Positions 33,934 through 42,211 of a stretch of DNA of 64,000 nt are shown here, piece after piece. Origin of the DNA: Streptomyces sp. NBC_01591 (lineage in GTDB: Bacteria; Actinomycetota; Actinomycetes; Streptomycetales; Streptomycetaceae); contig NZ_CP109328.1 of the NCBI RefSeq assembly GCF_035918155.1, positions 682,001 through 746,000 of the forward strand, given 5' to 3'. How positions within the stretch are numbered: the first letter of the stretch is position 1; every line of letters begins with the position of its first letter. A program made the position numbers and the translations under genes. A model generated the notes under the pieces. That model ran no database searches. It was not told the DNA's origin and saw only the letters and a list, made by a program, of their open reading frames with translations.

Positions 33934-35265
33934 ATGTCACAGGAAGCCAGGATCGACGTCGAACTGACGTGGAAGCAGGCCGAGGAGAAGTCCTCGGCGG
34001 ACAAGGTGGCGGAGTTCGCCAAGAACCTGCCGCAGGGCCCTTGGTTCGGCACCCCGACGGGCGCGGCGCGCGACAGCGACCGGCAGCCGAAGCACACCTG
34101 GCCGCTTCGGTCCGCCCGACCGTACCGGCGGGAGGTGGCCCTCGGCGAGGCTGCGGTCTACCTCGCCGACGGCCACGACGAGCTGGAGCGGCCGTTCATC
34201 TTCGCGGACGGCTTCAACTACGGCCGCAGTGACCTGCCGGGGCTGTTCGCCCACTTCAACGCGCCCTACCCGGGCAGCAACGTGGGCTTCCTCGAGCAGC
34301 TGCTCACCGCGGGCATCGACGTTGTCCTGGTCGGCTTCGAGGAGCGCCACACCTACATCCAGGCCAACGCCGGGGTGGTGATCAGCGCCATCAACAAGGT
34401 CATCCAAGAGAGGCAGGGCGGTGAGCCATTGATCGTCGGCGGGGTCAGCATGGGCGGCATCATCACCCGGTACGCCCTCGCCGAGATGGAGAACCAGCGC
34501 CAGGACCACGAGACCGCGACCTACCTCTCCTGGGACTCCCCACACAACGGCGCCTGGATCCCGCTGATCCTCCAGCAGATGGCCTACTTCTTCGAGTCGC
34601 TGCCGGCCAAGCCCGGCAAGGTCAAAGAGGCCGAGCTGATCAGGAGCCCCGCCGCGCAGCAGCTGCTGTACGCCTGGATCCCGGACGCGAAGTACGAAGG
34701 CCCCGTCGCCACCTCCAGCGAACTGCGCACGCAGTTCCTGGCCGAACTGCGCGACCTCGGCCAGTTCCCGCAACGGCCGCGCAAGCTGGGCGTGGCCAAC
34801 GGCACCGGCAACGGCACCGGCCGCGACCTGCCGGCCGGCACGGAGGTGTTCAAGCGGCAGGTGCCGCTGGTCGTCTACGCCCAGGCGAACTTCCAGCCCA
34901 ACGGCGGAACGCGCAAGCCGATCGGTGAGATGCGGGCCGTCGGCCAGGTCCGACGGGGCTTCACCTCGTACGTTCCCGGCCTCGACGGCACGCCCGGTGG
35001 CACCCTCGGCTCCTTCGGCAAGATTGCCGCGGCACTCGGGGCTGACATCCCGGAGAAGTACAAGTTCAGCTGCTTCGTCCCCTCCGTGAGTGCGGTCGCG
35101 CTGGACTACGACCCGGCCAAGTGGGACGTCAACCCGTACGAGAAGGTCGAGGAAGCCGACGAGAAGAGCGCGCTCGACGAGTTCAAGTGCGACAGCGAGA
35201 ACACTGAGCACAGCCAGGTGACCAAGCCACTGGTCGACTGGATCATGGAGCGAATCGTCCACTGA
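33934..35265 (+). CDS. Alpha/beta-hydrolase (lipase/esterase-like)
   Basis: 443 residues. The nucleophile elbow GGVSMGG gives Ser172, preceded by a strand EPLIVGGVSMGGIITRYALA and an oxyanion region ERPFIFADGFNYGRSD. His and Asp partners lie in the C-terminal half but cannot be assigned with certainty. There is no signal peptide, so it appears intracellular. Length and the long linker rich in VEGFEERHTYIQANAGVVIS-like helices suggest a PGAP1/lipase-like fold. The nearest ribosome site (AGAGGCGG) is 16 bases upstream of the ATG. Substrate unknown. Confidence 0.75.
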   Translation: MSQEARIDVELTWKQAEEKSSADKVAEFAKNLPQGPWFGTPTGAARDSDRQPKHTWPLRSARPYRREVALGEAAVYLADGHDELERPFIFADGFNYGRSDLPGLFAHFNAPYPGSNVGFLEQLLTAGIDVVLVGFEERHTYIQANAGVVISAINKVIQERQGGEPLIVGGVSMGGIITRYALAEMENQRQDHETATYLSWDSPHNGAWIPLILQQMAYFFESLPAKPGKVKEAELIRSPAAQQLLYAWIPDAKYEGPVATSSELRTQFLAELRDLGQFPQRPRKLGVANGTGNGTGRDLPAGTEVFKRQVPLVVYAQANFQPNGGTRKPIGEMRAVGQVRRGFTSYVPGLDGTPGGTLGSFGKIAAALGADIPEKYKFSCFVPSVSAVALDYDPAKWDVNPYEKVEEADEKSALDEFKCDSENTEHSQVTKPLVDWIMERIVH

Positions 35266-35289
35266 TACCAACGACTTGGACAGTCCGGC

Positions 35290-35448
35290 ATGCCAGCGGC
35301 GGTAGCGCAACAGCCCCGGATCGAGGAAATGCTGCGCTCGCGGGAAACCTTCGTGGAGGATCTCTTCAGTACGCTCCTGGACGAGTTGGGCTTCCCCAAG
35401 ACCACCGAGCCCTCGCCAGAGCCAGAAGACACCGCTTCCAGTCTCTGA
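35290..35448 (+). CDS. Possible small protein downstream of the hydrolase
   Basis: A 52-codon plus-strand frame (MPAAVAQQPRIEEMLRSRET, then FVEDLFSTLLDELGFPKTTE, then an acidic SPEPEDT tail) begins 24 bases after the hydrolase stop and ends just before a hairpin. It reads as helical coding sequence but lacks a ribosome site, and translation could be coupled. Unrecognised. Confidence 0.45.
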   Translation: MPAAVAQQPRIEEMLRSRETFVEDLFSTLLDELGFPKTTEPSPEPEDTASSL

Positions 35449-35449
35449 C

Positions 35450-35485
35450 GCTCAAGACAGTCGCGGGACTCGCAATGTCTTGAGC
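35450..35485 (+). terminator. Terminator-like inverted repeat
   Basis: A perfect 10-bp inverted repeat (gctcaagaca at 35450-35459 with 35476-35485) and a 16-nt loop follow the small frame at 35290-35448. Good position for the terminator of the hydrolase transcript. Confidence 0.6.
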
Positions 35486-35734
35486 GCTCTTGACATCGAA
35501 CCTAGTCGTCGCTGGTCAGCCCATTCTCAGGACAACCGACGCGCAGTGGGCCTCTTCGACGACGCGGACCCCGCGGTCGACCGCCCGAGGATGGGTGGCC
35601 AGCAGCGTCTCGCCGCTGGCCCCGCGACGGTGGAATGCAGCATGCCCTGCGACTTCGTGGCCCGGCTCTCCACCAGCTGACGCGGTCGGACCCTGCGGGT
35701 CGGCACCGACTAGAGGTTGCCGCCGCAGGCGACC

Positions 35735-35930
35735 AGGCAGATTTCGCAGATGGGCCAGGAACACTTTGGCGCCTCCGGCGCTGTCAGTGCGGATGAGGAT
35801 CCCGGTGCCATGGCGATGGGCATCGGGGATCTGGGCGAGGGCGGCGTCCAAGACGGTCATGTGGTCGCTCACGGTGTTCGCGCCGGCGTTGCCCGGCCGC
35901 AGCAGGGAAAGCCTTGTGCTCGAGCCTGGA
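35735..35930 (-). pseudogene. IS1380-family transposase fragment
   Basis: Reads SLLRPGNAGANTVSDHMTVL, then DAALAQIPDAHRHGTGILIR and TDSAGGAKVFLAHLRN, matching the IS1380 DDE region with its second catalytic Asp (I/V-R-T/A-D-S-A-G). Downstream sequence to 35516 is degenerate. Confidence 0.75.
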
Positions 35931-36006
35931 ATGCCGGCTCAGAAGGGCTTGCCGACGGGACGCATTGCTTCAGGGGCTCGACGGCGGTGGCTTGTATGCT
36001 CAGCCC

Positions 36007-36612
36007 ATGAGAGAGCCTCATCCGGTCGAGCTATCCGGGACGTTTGTCACCAGGGGTGATGATCGTTGGCGCGATGATCGTTGGTACGGGCGGTTCCGGT
36101 TGCGGTTTCCTCAAGTGTCGCCGTGGCCCGACCTGTCCACGACGTTTGTTCGAGTACGTCCGGGATGGCGGTCCTTGGCCGAGGAAACGCTGGCACTGGT
36201 GACTGCCGAGATGCCCAGGCAGAAAACCTGGCCGGTCCATCTGCTCAACCAGAAGGTCCATGGGAGAGGATGGGAATTCGACCTGGGGCCACCGGAGGCT
36301 GACTACCTCTGCCTGGAGCAACTGTCGGACATCTGCTACATCGACATACGCAACCTTCACCAGCTCATCGACCTCCTGGCACCGGCCATGGAGGACGCGC
36401 ACTTCTTCGTCTACTCGATGGGCGACGGCCTCGACCAGTGGGTTGACGAGGCGCGCATCCACGACGGGCGCAGCAGCTTTGCGCGGTGGGCCGTCGCGGG
36501 CGAGGCGTGGGCCGAGTTCCCTGCGCTGTGCGCGGAGCTCGGCGACAGTCGCGCCGGGGACGAGACCTTTGGTCGTTTCGTCACGTTGATGAGTGATCGG
36601 CGAGTCGTTTAA
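36007..36612 (+). CDS. Hypothetical protein
   Basis: 201 residues, Trp/Asp-rich and probably globular: DDRWRDDRWYGRFRLRFPQV, EEADYLCLEQLSDICY-like centre (EADYLCLEQLSDICYIDIRN) and AMEDAHFFVYSMGDGLDQWV. A DRW repeat comes from a near-perfect tandem 17-bp DNA repeat at 36056-36090. No ribosome site stands out. No family recognised. It looks intact in the middle of IS debris, so it may be cargo or an orphan immunity-type protein, but there is no direct evidence. Confidence 0.6.
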   Translation: MREPHPVELSGTFVTRGDDRWRDDRWYGRFRLRFPQVSPWPDLSTTFVRVRPGWRSLAEETLALVTAEMPRQKTWPVHLLNQKVHGRGWEFDLGPPEADYLCLEQLSDICYIDIRNLHQLIDLLAPAMEDAHFFVYSMGDGLDQWVDEARIHDGRSSFARWAVAGEAWAEFPALCAELGDSRAGDETFGRFVTLMSDRRVV

Positions 36613-36690
36613 TCGGCAGGCGCGAGGGGGCCGCGGGTCGGAGGGGCGGATCTCCAGCCGTGCCAGGCAGAGCTCGGCCGGGCGGTGCGG

Positions 36691-36845
36691 TCATGCCGCC
36701 ACGTCGGCGCGCTCGACTAGGATGCCGTTCTCGAAGCGGGCGCCCGTGCGCACGAGGGACACGAGGTGGTCTGCGGTGATCGCGCGCCATCGGGCCTGGG
36801 GCGGACTCGACCAGTTTGAACACCATGGCGAGGCGTGGGGCTCGT
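36691..36845 (-). pseudogene. Transposase C-terminal fragment (IS256-like)
   Basis: Reads LAMVFKLVES, then one base later AQARWRAITADHLVSLVRTG and ARFENGILVERADVAA plus stop. This resembles the tail of IS256-type transposases (FKL...W-R-x-x...V-x-x-G-x-x-F-x-x-G). A surplus C near 36802 breaks the frame. Confidence 0.45.
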
Positions 36846-36989
36846 AAAGTCATCGCTGCTGGTCAGTACCCGCCTCCAGGGTCGTCGGTGGGGACTTGTC
36901 ATGCTGCCCTGATGATCGTGTCCCCGCTCTACCGCACCGCCCGTGCGCTGCTGTCCGTCCCCGCGGTCCTACTGTGCCGAGACACCGCC

Positions 36990-37518
36990 AAGGATGCGAA
37001 CTGCTGGTGCCGCGGCACGAGAATGCCATCCTGCGCAGGCACGTGAAGGGCAGGGTGCGCTATGAGCCGGCCGACCGATTCTGGCTCGCCGCCCTCAGCT
37101 CGCTGATACCGCGTGGCCGCTGGGCCACCGTCTTCCCCGCCACCCCCGGCACTTTGCTGACCTGGCACCGCAAACCGATCGCCAGGAAGCGGGACTACTC
37201 CGCCGCGGCTCCCGCACCGGACGGCCGCCGACGGCAACCGCACTCGAGAGTCCCGCGCTGCGCCTGGCCGATGAAGATCCCCGCTGGGGCCACCGCCGCA
37301 TCCAGGACCAGGGGCTTCACCCCCATTCCGAAGCGATGGGCCATCGAGCGGGCCTATGGCCGGCTCATGCTCCACCGCCGCCTGGCCCGTGACTCGAAAC
37401 CCTGCCCACTCGCTCCGAAGCCATGATTCACCTCGCCATGACCGACCTCATGGCCCGCCGCCTCACCGGCGAAGCCACCATCTCCTGGCGCGACCCGACA
37501 CCACAGACCAAACAGTAG
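36990..37518 (+). pseudogene. Mosaic of integrase-core transposase N-terminus and IS5 C-terminus
   Basis: The first part reads LLVPRHENAILRRHVKGRVR and PADRFWLAALSSLIPRGRWA, the N-terminus of an IS481/integrase-core transposase. From about 37330 it becomes IS5-like: RWAIERAYGRLMLHRRLARD, then after a frame change SEAMIHLAMTDLMARRLTGE to a stop at 37516-37518. Two unrelated IS halves have been joined. Confidence 0.7.
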
Positions 37519-37552
37519 ATCCCGGGATAAAACACTGGGAGAAAACGACCTC

Positions 37553-39352
37553 TTAGGCCAGCGCCTCCGCCAGAACGCGGGGCAGAAAGGTGGAGGTCGG
37601 GACACCGACCTCCACGCAGAAGTCGGACAGTTTCAGTCCCGCGGCGTCGGTTTCGAGCTTCCGGTTCTTATAGATGTGCTGCTTCATCCGGTATCGGCCG
37701 GTCGGTGCTTCCTCGACGGGGATCGATCCGGCGTATCCGTCCAGGGTGAGGGCCCCGTTGCCGACGCGGCTGTAGGCGGGCAGATCGAATTCCATGTCCT
37801 CACCGGTTTCCCGGGCGTTGGGCAGGAGTCCGGCGAGCGACACCTTTTCCTTCGGGATGACTGTTTCCTGTGCGGTGTTCAGTTTGATGTAGATGAACGA
37901 GCCCTTGATCTCCATGGGGTGGATCGGCTCACCGTAGTAGAAGAACTTCGTCTTCTCCTTGTTCTGGGAGATCCCTTGGTACCTCCCCTTCTCGATCTCG
38001 TCCATCCGGATCATGAAGTAGGTGTAGTCCCGCATGTGGTCTCTGCCCAGGGCACCTGCCAGCCGGTCCACTTCCTCCATCGAGGTCACCTCGGTCCAGG
38101 CCCCGGCGTCGAACGGATGCGGGGAGGCGTTCACGGTAATGCTCAGGATTTCACGCAGAAGGCGAGCCTGTTTCTTCTTGTCCTTGGCCGCGTTCGCGGC
38201 CTTCAGCTCGTCTCCTAGAGTGGTGAGATTTGTGAACCGGTCATTTTCGAGCGGAGAGAAGTACCGGCCGTCGTAGTCCGTGTCGTCCCCGCTCTTGGTC
38301 GGTTCCGCGCGGAGGCTGGTGCTGGGGCCGAGGAACTGATTGCCGCCCTGCCACTCGTAGAAGGCGTAGCGGATTTCATTGAGGTTGTTTCCCTGAAATT
38401 CGGCCGTGTCGCCCCCGCCCGTCTTGACCAGCGCGGCGCGGAACCTTTTCTTGAAGTCGTCCCGGTTCATGTGCGGCGGAATCTCGACCTTCAGATTCTC
38501 CAGCATCTTGTCGGTGATCACCTCGGGAACCGCTTGGCGCAGCAGGGGCGCCCGCTGCCCGGGGTCCATGGATTCCAGCGCGCCGGTCAGCTGGGAGTGG
38601 GCAACGATGTGGTGCGCGGTCAGTTCCCACCCGTTGTGCGTGTCGCCGGCGGCGTGGGGGTTATCGCTGCGCATCCGCTGCACGTATGGGTCGCCCGAGC
38701 CGGGCGCGGGGGCCGTCGCCTCCGCTGCTTTACGGGCCGGGGCGCTGGCGGACAGGACGCGCGTCGCATGCGTTTCCGCCTCCCGTTCGAACCGGTCGGA
38801 CGGGTCGGAGACCCGGAGGCCGCCGCCGTTGTCGGTGCCGCTCACCGGGCCCTGGCGCTGCTGGATGACGTGGGTCAGCTCATGGGCCAGGGTGTGCCGG
38901 TCGCCCCCGCCGTCGCCCAGCACGATGTGGTTTCCCGAGGTGTACGCGCGAGCGCCGATCTCGGCGGCGGAGGCGCGGGCGGCGCCGTCGTTGTGGACGC
39001 GTACGTCGGTGAAGTCGGCGCCGAACCGGGCCTCCATGTCCGCACGGGTTCCGCTGTCCAGGGGCTGTCCGGCGGAGTGCAGCACCTCGTGCGCGGCGGA
39101 ACGTTGCACCGTGGGCTGTCCGTCCTGCTCATGCCCGCAGCCCGCACCGTGCTGGTGCGTCTCCTCGGCCCAGGGGTGGCCCGCCTGCCGCAGCATCTGG
39201 ACCACGACCGCGTTCCCCGTCGTGCGCTGAAGCGCGAACAACCCCTGCGGGGCGGAGCTCCCGGCTCTCTCCGGGGCACGTGGAGGCTTGCGCGCCGTCG
39301 CACGATCCTTTTCGGCGCCGTCGTGGGCGGGATTGTAGGCGTGTGGGCGCAT
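37553..39352 (-). CDS. eCIS-core (DUF4157) protein with large C-terminal region
   Basis: 599 residues. After a basic, disordered N-terminus (residues 1-60) comes GLFALQRTTGNAVVVQMLRQ and then the DUF4157/eCIS-core domain (about 90-190), with RFGADFTDVRVHNDGAARAS and the metalloprotease-like HExxH at His157-His161 (TLAHELTHVIQQRQGP). Residues about 230-599 are a second, unrelated region opening with WELTAHHIVAHSQLTG (His247-His248), which resembles an HNH-type His motif, and ending in a strand-rich part (KTKFFYYGEPIHPMEIKGSF). eCIS-core proteins are found as cargo or proteases near contractile injection systems and as heads of polymorphic toxins. GGAAGG precedes the ATG at 39352. No injection-system gene is in the window. 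Confidence 0.75.
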   Translation of the reverse strand: MRPHAYNPAHDGAEKDRATARKPPRAPERAGSSAPQGLFALQRTTGNAVVVQMLRQAGHPWAEETHQHGAGCGHEQDGQPTVQRSAAHEVLHSAGQPLDSGTRADMEARFGADFTDVRVHNDGAARASAAEIGARAYTSGNHIVLGDGGGDRHTLAHELTHVIQQRQGPVSGTDNGGGLRVSDPSDRFEREAETHATRVLSASAPARKAAEATAPAPGSGDPYVQRMRSDNPHAAGDTHNGWELTAHHIVAHSQLTGALESMDPGQRAPLLRQAVPEVITDKMLENLKVEIPPHMNRDDFKKRFRAALVKTGGGDTAEFQGNNLNEIRYAFYEWQGGNQFLGPSTSLRAEPTKSGDDTDYDGRYFSPLENDRFTNLTTLGDELKAANAAKDKKKQARLLREILSITVNASPHPFDAGAWTEVTSMEEVDRLAGALGRDHMRDYTYFMIRMDEIEKGRYQGISQNKEKTKFFYYGEPIHPMEIKGSFIYIKLNTAQETVIPKEKVSLAGLLPNARETGEDMEFDLPAYSRVGNGALTLDGYAGSIPVEEAPTGRYRMKQHIYKNRKLETDAAGLKLSDFCVEVGVPTSTFLPRVLAEALA

Positions 39353-39538
39353 CCGTGTGGCCTTCCGGGCTGGGCGGAGTGAACCTTCCCTGCATACCCG
39401 GGATATACGGTGCGGGCCCAGGCCCCCGAGGGCAGAGAGCGTTGCCCGATGGGGCGGCTGGGGCGCCGGGGCCACTGCATGTGAGGGCCCCTCCAGCGTC
39501 GGGGCTCCGCCGCAGACGCACGGGCGTACCGTGCGACT

Positions 39539-39845
39539 GTGGACGTGGGCGCGTGGGAGATACAACACCGGGCGATGTACGGGTGCGGGGCGTGGGAGCG
39601 CGCGCAGGACCAGGCGCAGACCTACTGGGACTGGTACTTCCAGCGGGACCTCGGCATCGACGCGCAGGGCACAGGCGGCCAGGCGGTGGTCCTCGCCGGA
39701 GTCCCGGACGCCCTGGCACAGAGCGGCGGCGACCTGTACGGCGTCATCGTCAACGTGGCGGTCAACGCCTGGATGGCCGGCCACATCCACGGCGAGGACG
39801 GCTGCACCGGTTGCGACGGCAGCCGAGGTCCGGCCGGCCACGACT
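39539..39845 (+). CDS. Partial hypothetical gene divergent from the eCIS-core gene
   Basis: The frame opens VDVGAWEIQHRAMYGCGAWE, then QAQTYWDWYFQRDLGIDAQG and NVAVNAWMAGHIHGEDGCTG. It reads as real sequence, with Cys-rich ends (GCTGCDG) and about 100 residues. From about 39850 it runs into helicase DNA on the other strand, so the 3' end is lost. Start GTG at 39539 is provisional. Unrecognised. Confidence 0.45.
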
Positions 39846-39854
39846 GGGAGGCCA

Positions 39855-40320
39855 TTTCATCCGGCTTCTCGCCCGGCTCGAGGAATACCGGCACGATCAG
39901 CGTCGCGAGTTTTCCCCGCCCGGGACGGGTCCGCAGGGCACGCCCGACCATTTGCACGATGTCGACCATCGACCCACGCGCATCCGCGAAAAGAACCGCA
40001 TCACACTCCGCCGTATCCATCCCTTCCCCGAGCACCTTCACGGAACTGAGAACACGCAGCACAGCAGGAATATCAGAAGTGCCACCGACGAAATCGGAGG
40101 CGAATTCGTCAAGGATCTGGCGGCGGTGGGCGGGGGAGTGCTCACCGTAGAGCCAGTCCGCCCACACCCGGCCCGCAAGCGGGTACAGCTCCGGGTCGTC
40201 CTGGCCAACGCGGCGGCGGCCGCCGGCACCCCAACAGCCATCGCCTCCGCTTCCCCCACCCGCGAGTGAAACGAGAGCACACGCCGGATCAGCTCCTCGG
40301 CCGCGGCTCGCATCAACCCG
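39855..40320 (-). pseudogene. SF2 helicase C-terminal motor fragment
   Basis: Minus reading EELIRRVLSFHSRVGEAEAM, then (shifted by one base near 40205) VWADWLYGEHSPAHRRQILD and VLSSVKVLGEGMDTAECDAV, with motif VI VQMVGRALRTRPGRGKLATL. These are motifs IV-VI of the DEAD/DEAH helicases that carry helicase-associated repeats (compare 19120-19536). Walker A/B are absent, so it is a fragment. Confidence 0.75.
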
Positions 40321-40500
40321 GCCTGGATCGCCGCCATCCGCGCCGGACTGGAACAGGCCCGGGACCAGCTCGGCGAGGACGGGCCGGCAGGGGTCGCACG
40401 CCTCGCGGACCTGACCGACGAACGCGCCAAGCAGGCGGCACGGGCGGCGGCCCTGTTCGATTCGTACGACCTCAAGACGGCCCCCGACCCCGGGACCTGA
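40307..40500 (+). pseudogene. 3' fragment of an unrecognised gene
   Basis: A startless plus-strand reading INPAWIAAIRAGLEQARDQL, then DLTDERAKQAARAAALFDSY, ends in a stop at 40498-40500. It is helical and clearly protein-like. Unrecognised; overlaps the end of the helicase fragment on the other strand. Confidence 0.4.
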
Positions 40501-40512
40501 ACCCCCGGTGCG

Positions 40513-40545
40513 CCTGCCGCGGGCCGCGCCTGCCTCCGCGGCAGG
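40513..40545 (-). terminator. Terminator hairpin of the RCC1-repeat gene
   Basis: A perfect 10-bp stem (cctgccgcgg at 40513-40522 with 40536-40545) and 13-nt loop lie 52 bp past the stop of the gene at 40598. Confidence 0.65.
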
Positions 40546-40597
40546 GCACGGCCTCTGACGGGCCATACGCCGGGAACGTGCCGGGGTTGTGTGTGGG

Positions 40598-41725
40598 TCA
40601 GTAGGCGTAGGTGGTGTTGCCGCCGAGGGAGGCCGTGACGCTCTTGATCGCGGAGCCCTGGTCGAGGTCCTTCACGGTCTCGTAGCGGGCCACGGTCGTG
40701 CCGTTGCCGAGCTGGCCCTCGCCGTTGTGGCCCCAGGTGTAGATGCCGTCGGCGGTGACGGCCACGCCGTGGCGGGCGCCGGCGGCGATGTGCTGGACAC
40801 CTTCCAGGCGGGGGATCTCGACGGGGGCGGTGCGGTTGGTGCGGGAGATGTTGTTGTCGAACGTCTCGTCGGACTCCAGGAGCTGGCCGTACTGGTTGTT
40901 GCCCCAGCCCCAGATCTTGCTGTCGCTGGTGATCACGTAGTTGTGGTGTGCCCCGGCCGCGAGGGTGGTGATGCCCTCGATCCAGTCGACGTCGACCGGA
41001 ACGGTGGCGGACTTGGTGGTGGAGTTGCCGAGCTGTCCGTAGAGGTTGTAGCCCCAGGACTTGACCGTGCCGTCCGCGGTCAGCGCGAGGCCGTGGTGGC
41101 CTCCGGCGGCGATGGCGGCGATGTCCTGCAGGCCCAGGACCTGCCGGGGTACGGAGCTGGTGGCGCGGCTGCCGTTGCCGAGCTGGCCGTGGACGCCGCG
41201 GCCCCAGGCGTAGACCTTGCCGTTCTCCAGCAGGGCGAGGCTGAAGTCGACGCCCGCCGCGATCTGTTTGACCTTGGGCATGCCCTGGACTCGGTCGGGG
41301 ACGGTGCGGGAATCGCCGGTGCGGTTGTTGCCGAGCTGCCCGTAGGCGTTGTCACCCCAGGAGTAGACCTGGCCGCTGGTGTCGAGGGCGAGGGCGTGCT
41401 GCCCGCCGGCCGCGATGTCCTTGATGCTGCTCAGGCGCGGGAGCGTGGTGGGCACGGTCTGGTTGGTGTTGCCGCCGTTGCCGAGCTGGCCGGAAGAGCT
41501 GTGGCCCCAGGCCTGGACCGTCCCCCCGCTCAGGGCGAGGGCGAAGGAGTCGCTGCTGTTCGTGCCGCCGGCGGAGAGCCGCACGACGTCACCGCGTGCC
41601 GTGCCGGTGACCTGCGCGGGCACCAGGGAGTCGACAGTCGTGCCGTTGCCGAGCTGTCCTGTCCGCCCCGCACCCCAGCTCAGGACGGCGGTCTCGTTCT
41701 CGGCTGTACGCAGGGACTCGGTCAT
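40598..41725 (-). CDS. RCC1-repeat beta-propeller protein
   Basis: 375 residues made of seven RCC1 blades of about 51 residues. Each ends with a motif like VLSWGAGRTGQLGNGTT, VQAWGHSSSGQLGNGG, VYSWGDNAYGQLGNN or VKSWGYNLYGQLGNST and opens the next with AAGGxHxLAL. There is no signal peptide or anchor. In bacteria such propellers are usually of unknown function; in eukaryotes RCC1 binds Ran and chromatin. GGAAGGG lies upstream of the ATG at 41725. It looks complete and monocistronic. A surface or protein-binding scaffold role is only inference. Confidence 0.85.
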   Translation of the reverse strand: MTESLRTAENETAVLSWGAGRTGQLGNGTTVDSLVPAQVTGTARGDVVRLSAGGTNSSDSFALALSGGTVQAWGHSSSGQLGNGGNTNQTVPTTLPRLSSIKDIAAGGQHALALDTSGQVYSWGDNAYGQLGNNRTGDSRTVPDRVQGMPKVKQIAAGVDFSLALLENGKVYAWGRGVHGQLGNGSRATSSVPRQVLGLQDIAAIAAGGHHGLALTADGTVKSWGYNLYGQLGNSTTKSATVPVDVDWIEGITTLAAGAHHNYVITSDSKIWGWGNNQYGQLLESDETFDNNISRTNRTAPVEIPRLEGVQHIAAGARHGVAVTADGIYTWGHNGEGQLGNGTTVARYETVKDLDQGSAIKSVTASLGGNTTYAY

Positions 41726-42211
41726 CAATGGCCCTTCCAAAAGGTGATCACGTGCTTACCCGCCCACCTTCTCCGCCCGGACGGGAAGAATTCCCCGGAA
41801 CGATCAAGATGATCAGAAGCGGTCGAATGGCGATAGCGTGTGATCAGATTTCCCTGCCACACAACACGGCCACAGACAGCAAGACCACCGGAATTACGGC
41901 ACAACCCGCACGCCAGACCAGGGCCCTCCGCGCGGTGCGCAGATGCGTGCTCGGATGCCGGACTGTCCGGGAGTCCGCAGCCCATCGGTGATACCGGGTG
42001 TCACCCCCACAGCGCCGATCGTGATCCATCGGCCCGACGATGAGGTCTCCTTCTCGATCCTGATGCCGGTCCGCCTGGAGGACTGACGGCACGTTCACCC
42101 TGATCCGGCCCGCCGCGAAGGAGGTCTGGGACTACGAGCGCTACGCCGGGCCTCGGCCCTTGACACGCTCACGACGTTCGGGAGCGGGCAATGCGCCGAC
42201 GACGTACCGGT
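41726..42211. other. Intergenic region without a recognised gene
   Basis: The part 41760-41900 has lower GC and probably holds the promoter of the RCC1-repeat gene. Other frames in the stretch have neither a ribosome site nor a recognisable domain. I see no hairpin directly after the HAD gene end at 42212. Confidence 0.4.

Noticed and set aside
33937..35310. Minus-strand frame of 457 codons opposite the alpha/beta hydrolase
   Set aside because: The plus strand has GGVSMGG and a proper start; the reverse reads as low-complexity Arg/Val/Gly.
37553..39352. A full contractile injection system around the DUF4157 gene
   Set aside because: No sheath, tube, baseplate, spike or AAA gene occurs within 20 kb on either side.
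40589..41812. Plus-strand frame of 407 codons opposite the RCC1 gene
   Set aside because: The apparent Val/Ala/Glu repeats mirror the RCC1 repeats of the opposite strand.
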